Below, piece by piece: positions 59,896-64,000 of a stretch of 64,000 nt of DNA (position 1 is the stretch's first letter; every line of letters starts with the position of its first letter). The notes beneath the pieces are model-generated. The model made no database searches. It had not been told where the DNA came from and saw only the letters and a list, made by a program, of their open reading frames with translations. The stretch comes from Peptacetobacter sp900550335. GTDB lineage: Bacteria; Bacillota; Clostridia; Peptostreptococcales; Peptostreptococcaceae. The translations under genes and the position numbers were made by a program. The DNA lies in the NCBI RefSeq assembly GCF_047528295.1, contig NZ_CP180001.1, positions 2,418,001-2,482,000 of the forward strand, in the 5' to 3' direction.

Positions 59896-60693
59896 CTATC
59901 TTCTTCCCCTTTCTTCTAAAGACTGTTTCTTATTAGAAAGTATTAACAGTATAAGAACTGTTATAAACATTAAAGTTGAAAGCGCATTTATCTCTGGTTT
60001 TATCCCTCTTCTAGCCATAGAGTAAATTTCTATAGATAAGTTTGTAACCCCATTTCCAGAGTTGAAGAAACTTATTATGAAATCATCTATTGACATAGTA
60101 AATGCCATTAAAAATCCTGATACTATACCAGGTTTTATCTGAGGTAGTATAACCTTTCTTAAAGCATAAAATGGTGTAGCACCTAAATCTAATGCTGCAT
60201 TCTCTATATTTTCTGGCATCTGTCTTAATTTTGGAAGCACAGAAAGTATTACATAAGGAATACAGAACATTATATGTGCTATAAGCATTGTAAAGTATCC
60301 AAAATCAACCTGTAAAAATACAAATAAACTCATAAGAGCCACCCCTGTTACTATCTCTGTATTTAATATTGGCAGGTTGTTTACATTCATCATTATAGCT
60401 TTATTTCTAGGTCTCATCTTATTTATACCTATTGCACTTAAAGTCCCTACTATTGTAGCTATTATTGAAGAAATTATAGCTATAGTAACTGTATAATAAA
60501 GTGCTGTCATTATCGCTTCATTTTGGAATAATCTCACATACCATTTAGTTGTGAATGCTCCTATATGTCCCATTGATCTCGAATCACTGAAAGAGAATAC
60601 TATTAGGGCAAATATCGGTATATATAGGAATAAGAAAACTAAAAACATATATATATCAGAAACTATTTTTATCTTCCTTTTGTTTTTATTCAT
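59896..60693 (-). CDS. potC: Polyamine ABC permease PotC
   Basis: PotC is one of the two membrane subunits of the polyamine importer. The 265 residues form six helices, with the ATPase-contact loop ENAALDLGATPFYALRKVILP near residue 170, where EAA-like residues are conserved. Its ATG overlaps the potB stop (TAATG), which couples their translation. Confidence 0.95.
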   Translation of the reverse strand: MNKNKRKIKIVSDIYMFLVFLFLYIPIFALIVFSFSDSRSMGHIGAFTTKWYVRLFQNEAIMTALYYTVTIAIISSIIATIVGTLSAIGINKMRPRNKAIMMNVNNLPILNTEIVTGVALMSLFVFLQVDFGYFTMLIAHIMFCIPYVILSVLPKLRQMPENIENAALDLGATPFYALRKVILPQIKPGIVSGFLMAFTMSIDDFIISFFNSGNGVTNLSIEIYSMARRGIKPEINALSTLMFITVLILLILSNKKQSLEERGRR

Positions 60694-61535
60694 TATATAA
60701 CCATACCCCCTTCTCCGCTTCCGTCGTCCATCTTAGACATTATACTCATTGAAATTAATATTACTATCATAAGGAATATTGAAATTGCAGAACCAAAGTT
60801 CCAATCCCCTACAACTGTAAACTGCTGTTCTATTAAATCCCCGATTAGCATTGTTTTTCCTCCACCAAGAAGTCTTGATATAGCAAATGATGTTATTGAT
60901 GGCATGAATACCATTGTTATGCCAGAGAAAACTCCAGGTAAGCTAAGTGGGAATATTATTTTTCTAAATACTGTAAAATTATTAGCTCCTAAATCGTGAG
61001 CTGCATCTATTAAATCGTGGTCCATTTTTGATAATGAAGTGTATATAGGTAATACCATAAATGGTAAGAAATTATAAACCATACCTAATAACACTGCAAA
61101 TGGAGTATATAAAATTGAACGATACTCTATACCAAATAATCCTAAAAAGCTACTTAATAATCCATTCTGTCCTAAGATTGATGCCCAAGAATATGTTCTA
61201 AGTAGGAAGTTCATCCACATTGGAAGTATAAATAAAAGTATTAAAGTTCCTCTTTTACTTATTGGCGCTTTAGATATAATATAGGCTACAGGATAACCTA
61301 TTAATATACATGCTAAAGTAGCTCCTCCAGATATTAATATAGATCTCCAAAATACTGATAAATATATAGGATCTAAAACTGATTTGAAGTTATCAAGAGT
61401 AAAAACGATTTCTCCGTTGACTTCTTTTGTAAAACTGTAATAAACTACTAGGAATAATGGAATTACTACGAAAATGGCACTCCATACTATATATGGATAA
61501 GCAAATTTTGATTTTGAATTCTTAATTTTCATCAT
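60693..61535 (-). CDS. potB: Polyamine ABC permease PotB
   Basis: PotB is the partner permease, with six helices and the loop IDAAHDLGANNFTVFRKIIFP that docks with PotA. Several starts are possible: a GTG at 61541 and ATGs at 61535 and 61532. I place it at 61535, since the ribosome site GGTGA is too close to the GTG. It overlaps the end of potA by about 14 bases and ends on the potC start. Confidence 0.94.
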   Translation of the reverse strand: MMKIKNSKSKFAYPYIVWSAIFVVIPLFLVVYYSFTKEVNGEIVFTLDNFKSVLDPIYLSVFWRSILISGGATLACILIGYPVAYIISKAPISKRGTLILLFILPMWMNFLLRTYSWASILGQNGLLSSFLGLFGIEYRSILYTPFAVLLGMVYNFLPFMVLPIYTSLSKMDHDLIDAAHDLGANNFTVFRKIIFPLSLPGVFSGITMVFMPSITSFAISRLLGGGKTMLIGDLIEQQFTVVGDWNFGSAISIFLMIVILISMSIMSKMDDGSGEGGMVI

Positions 61536-62592
61536 CTTCACCAGCTTCTATTTCGACTTTTTTCATTATATGTATATCCTCAGGATATATGTCTATTCCT
61601 AGTTCTGTTCCTACTTCTGCATACCGAGTGTTGTGAAGTAGCCAAGTTCTTCCATTTTCTTCTAATTCTATTTCGTAGTGTACTCCTTTAAATATTACAG
61701 ATGTTACTTTTCCTACTATCATACCATTTTCTGGTTTAACCATTTTTATATCTTCTGGTCTTATAACAACTTCTATTTCTTCATTCTTTTCAAATCCTTT
61801 ATCTACACATTCAAATTCTCTATCAGCAAATACAACTCTGAAATCTTCAAGCATTACACCTGGTAATATATTACTTTCTCCTATAAACTTAGCAACAAAT
61901 GCATTTTTAGGTTCATTGTATATATCTACTGGGTTGCCCATCTGCTGTATTTTACCTTTATTTAAAACTACTATAGTATCAGACATACTAAGTGCTTCTT
62001 CCTGGTCATGTGTTACAAATATAAATGTTATACCTAATTTTTTCTGTATTCTTTTAAGTTCTACCTGCATTTCCTGTCTTAATTTTAAGTCAAGTGCTCC
62101 TAGAGGTTCATCAAGAAGAAGAACTTTAGGCTCGTTTACAACAGCTCTTGCTATTGCTATTCTCTGCTGCTGTCCACCTGATAAAGAATCTATTGCTCTA
62201 TTTTCAAATCCTTCAAGTGCAACAAGTTTTAAAACTTCTTTAACCTTTTTATCTATTTCATCTTTTGGAACTTTCTTTATCTTTAATCCAAATGCTACGT
62301 TTTCATAAACATTCATGTGTGGGAATAGTGAATATTTCTGGAAAACAGTGTTTACATGTCTTTCATTTGGAGGTAGGTCATTTATTTCCTTACCTTCGAA
62401 TATTACACTACCTGCATCAGCCTGTTCAAAACCAGCTATTATTTTTAATAATGTTGTTTTACCACATCCTGATGGCCCTAATAATGTTAAAAACTCGTTT
62501 TTCTTTATATCAAGATTAAATTTATCTAATACTACGTTATCTCCACCGTATACTTTATGTATCCCTCTTAGTTCTATTATGTTTTCTGTCAA
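61522..62592 (-). CDS. potA: Polyamine ABC transporter ATPase PotA
   Basis: PotA powers polyamine uptake. The 356-residue protein has Walker A LGPSGCGKTTLL (residue 37), signature LSGGQQQR, Walker B VLLLDEPLGALD, H-loop FVTHDQ, and a C-terminal TOBE regulatory domain (about 270-345). The start is TTG, seven bases after AGGTG. It lies 91 bases after the cupin regulator gene, and both are presumably on one transcript. Confidence 0.95.
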   Translation of the reverse strand: MTENIIELRGIHKVYGGDNVVLDKFNLDIKKNEFLTLLGPSGCGKTTLLKIIAGFEQADAGSVIFEGKEINDLPPNERHVNTVFQKYSLFPHMNVYENVAFGLKIKKVPKDEIDKKVKEVLKLVALEGFENRAIDSLSGGQQQRIAIARAVVNEPKVLLLDEPLGALDLKLRQEMQVELKRIQKKLGITFIFVTHDQEEALSMSDTIVVLNKGKIQQMGNPVDIYNEPKNAFVAKFIGESNILPGVMLEDFRVVFADREFECVDKGFEKNEEIEVVIRPEDIKMVKPENGMIVGKVTSVIFKGVHYEIELEENGRTWLLHNTRYAEVGTELGIDIYPEDIHIMKKVEIEAGEDDEN

Positions 62593-62683
62593 AGTATAAC
62601 ACCTCTCTCCTCAAAATTAAATCAAACATATTAATCACAAAATAATACTTATTAAAAATTATAATTGCACTACTTTCTCAAAT

Positions 62684-63223
62684 TTAGAAAGTAGGTGGTG
62701 TACTTACCCAAAGTACTTTGGCCACTGTCTTACCTTCATTAGATAAGAAGTGTTTTGCTCTAGGCTTAAAGTAGAAACTCTCTCCTTTTCTAACTTTAAG
62801 TTTTTTCTCACCTAAGTGAAGAAATACCGAACCTGCAAGTACATATCCAAATTCCTCTCCTTCGTGAGGTTTTTCTTCTTTGTACTGACCTCCAGGCTGT
62901 ATAGTAACTATTACCGGCTCCATCTCATTTTTCTGTGAGTTTGGAACTAACCATTTAAATTCGTATTTTAATTCTTCGTCCTCTGTTTCAAACATATCGT
63001 CTTTAACAAATACTATCTTTTCGCTCTCTGTATCATTAAAGAATTCCTTTAAGTTTGTCCCAAGTATTTCTAATATATCTATTAAAGTAGCTATAGATGG
63101 CGACGTTAAATCATTTTCTAGCTGAGATATAAATCCCTTTGAAAGTTCGCATCTGTTAGCTAACTCTTCTTGGGTGAGCTGCTTTTCTATTCTAAGTCTT
63201 TTAATCTTTTTACCTATTTCCAT
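62684..63223 (-). CDS. XRE-cupin transcriptional regulator of polyamine uptake
   Basis: The 179-residue protein has an XRE helix-turn-helix (residues 5-60: LTQEELANRCELSKGFISQL, SPSIATLIDILEILG) and a C-terminal cupin domain (about 105-175: KPHEGEEFGYVLAG, GESFYFKPRAKHFL). This is the PuuR-like type that commonly precedes pot operons and senses polyamines or related compounds. The ATG at 63229 is only three bases after GAGG, so I use the ATG at 63223. The first gene of the operon, it has an inverted repeat just upstream, suggesting autoregulation. Confidence 0.92.
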   Translation of the reverse strand: MEIGKKIKRLRIEKQLTQEELANRCELSKGFISQLENDLTSPSIATLIDILEILGTNLKEFFNDTESEKIVFVKDDMFETEDEELKYEFKWLVPNSQKNEMEPVIVTIQPGGQYKEEKPHEGEEFGYVLAGSVFLHLGEKKLKVRKGESFYFKPRAKHFLSNEGKTVAKVLWVSTPPTF

Positions 63224-63623
63224 TTTCATTTACCTCTGTCTATATATAAATTTTTACTAAACTCTAAGTTTATCGTTTCTAAACTACAACAATTAGATAT
63301 TATAAACAAAAAGTTTATTTTTTTCAAGGCTTATTTTATTTTTTGTTACAATTTGTTTTATTTTTTATAATCGGCTTTTTTCAATGTATTCAATACTATG
63401 CCAAAACCATTAGTCAATATTAATATTTTCAAAGTTTAGTATTAGTATATTTATTTTTTAAAAATTGCACATATTTTTTCACATTACTAATGCTATTAAT
63501 TTTACATATTCTTAAAACTCCATTCTCATTCAGATGATTATCATCATATAAAACTTTTTTTACTTTCAAATATCAACACATTTAAGGTTTGTATAATTGA
63601 TTAAATATATATTAAATTTAAAT
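63224..63623. other. Regulatory region upstream of the pot operon
   Basis: No gene is seen. The area is AT-rich, with a perfect 15-bp inverted repeat at 63258-63272, a possible -10 TATATA on the minus strand near 63241-63246, and nothing else identifiable before the terminator of the right-edge gene. Confidence 0.4.
63258..63272 (-). promoter_or_regulatory. Candidate operator of the pot operon
   Basis: TAAACT, three bases, AGTTTA form a perfect inverted repeat 35 bases upstream of the regulator start. A third GTTTA lies close by (63273-63284 region). XRE regulators often bind such palindromes in their own promoters. The assignment is inferred from position. Confidence 0.5.
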
Positions 63624-63656
63624 AAAAAAAGAACCTCCTTTTATATAAAGAGGTTC
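63624..63656 (-). terminator. Terminator of the YczE-like gene
   Basis: GAACCTC (63631-63637) pairs with GAGGTTC (63650-63656), with additional A/T pairs inside, and the minus strand continues into T7. It lies 30 bases after the stop codon of the gene at the right edge. Confidence 0.87.
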
Positions 63657-63686
63657 AATAACTTTAATTTTTTCAAATTAGTTATT

Positions 63687-64000
63687 CTATTTTGTCATAT
63701 GCTCTGATAATTGTTTTATATATCTTATATCATCTATTATGTATCTATTCTCTACTTTTGTTCCGTCAAATCTACAAGCTTTAAATACTACCTTTATAGC
63801 TAATCCAAGACCAAATGCACTTATTATTGTTCCTATACCTACTTTTCCTCCAAGCACTATTCCTACAGCAAGAGCAGTTATATCCATTGTAACTTTGACT
63901 ACATTTGCTGATTTACCTGTTTTTTTCTGTAGACAAACCATAAGTCCATCTCTAGGTCCGCTTCCAAGTCCACTATCCATATAAAGCACCATACCAAAAG
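63687..64000 (-). CDS. YczE-type membrane protein (5' part outside the window)
   Basis: This is the C-terminal part of an integral membrane protein of the YczE/YitT-like group (COG2364-type). The visible 104 residues contain the diagnostic DSGLGSGPRDGLMVCL segment and two glycine-rich helices (ALAVGIVLGGKVGIGTIIS, AFGLGLAIKVVF). The frame runs open to the end of the window, so the true start lies beyond 64000. B. subtilis YczE is required for surfactin and bacillomycin production; the function here is unknown. Confidence 0.82.
   Translation of the reverse strand, partial: FGMVLYMDSGLGSGPRDGLMVCLQKKTGKSANVVKVTMDITALAVGIVLGGKVGIGTIISAFGLGLAIKVVFKACRFDGTKVENRYIIDDIRYIKQLSEHMTK

Overview
The window is AT-rich DNA from an anaerobic low-GC Firmicute. 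A complete Rnf complex with a ferredoxin-rich RnfB, AddAB in place of RecBCD, strong AGGAGG-type ribosome binding sites, many TTG/GTG starts and T-rich hairpin terminators point to class Clostridia, most likely Peptostreptococcaceae (a relative of Clostridioides or Peptostreptococcus). The family-level placement is inference from gene content, not from a database search.

Layout. 1-5.3 kb: rnfCDGEAB on the minus strand, a membrane ferredoxin:NAD+ oxidoreductase that conserves energy. 5.8-13.5 kb (minus): a secreted four-SH3 NlpC/P60 peptidase, an oligopeptide-type binding lipoprotein with a ~200-residue low-complexity insert, a lytic transglycosylase, coaE and polA. 13.6-14.4 kb: tRNA-Leu(CAA), then an intergenic region with several hairpins, including a strong small-RNA candidate. 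14.4-21.2 kb (minus): an L-x-x-G repeat exported protein, an MMPL/RND exporter, a TetR regulator and an ABC exporter; a good promoter with two matching operator-like sites precedes the MMPL gene. 21.5-26.2 kb: regulators (LysR, MocR, LacI/CcpA-like), a DUF896 protein, a candidate structured RNA and acyl carrier protein.

26.2-30.9 kb (minus): a six-gene run with an ABC ATPase, a permease, an exported protein, a YbaK-type deacylase, an RluA-type pseudouridine synthase and NdpA. 31.0-33.7 kb: NAD kinase, a YfcE-type phosphodiesterase and a CNNM/CorC transporter. 34.2-51.7 kb (minus): a seven-gene block devoted to DNA ends, in transcription order a degenerate SF1-helicase-like protein, an active UvrD-like helicase, a stand-alone RecB-type Fe-S nuclease, addB, addA, sbcD and sbcC. 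The first three look like a split second copy of the AddAB architecture. The block ends in a ~180 bp near-palindrome that overlaps the sbcC stop codon and has a half-copy nearby. addA has no usable start codon in frame with its Walker A motif, which suggests a one-base lesion or an assembly error.

51.9-57.7 kb: a short-chain dehydrogenase (plus), then a complete 16S-23S-5S rRNA operon (minus) with no tRNA in its spacers. 57.8-64 kb (minus): a membrane-anchored GH73 glucosaminidase, the spermidine/putrescine operon (XRE-cupin regulator, potA, potB, potC, potD) and a truncated YczE-type membrane protein at the right edge.

The most interesting parts are the split helicase-nuclease cassette, the sbcC-proximal palindrome, the two candidate non-coding RNAs (about 14.2 kb and 24.4 kb), and two places where the 3' end of a gene has been tandemly duplicated.
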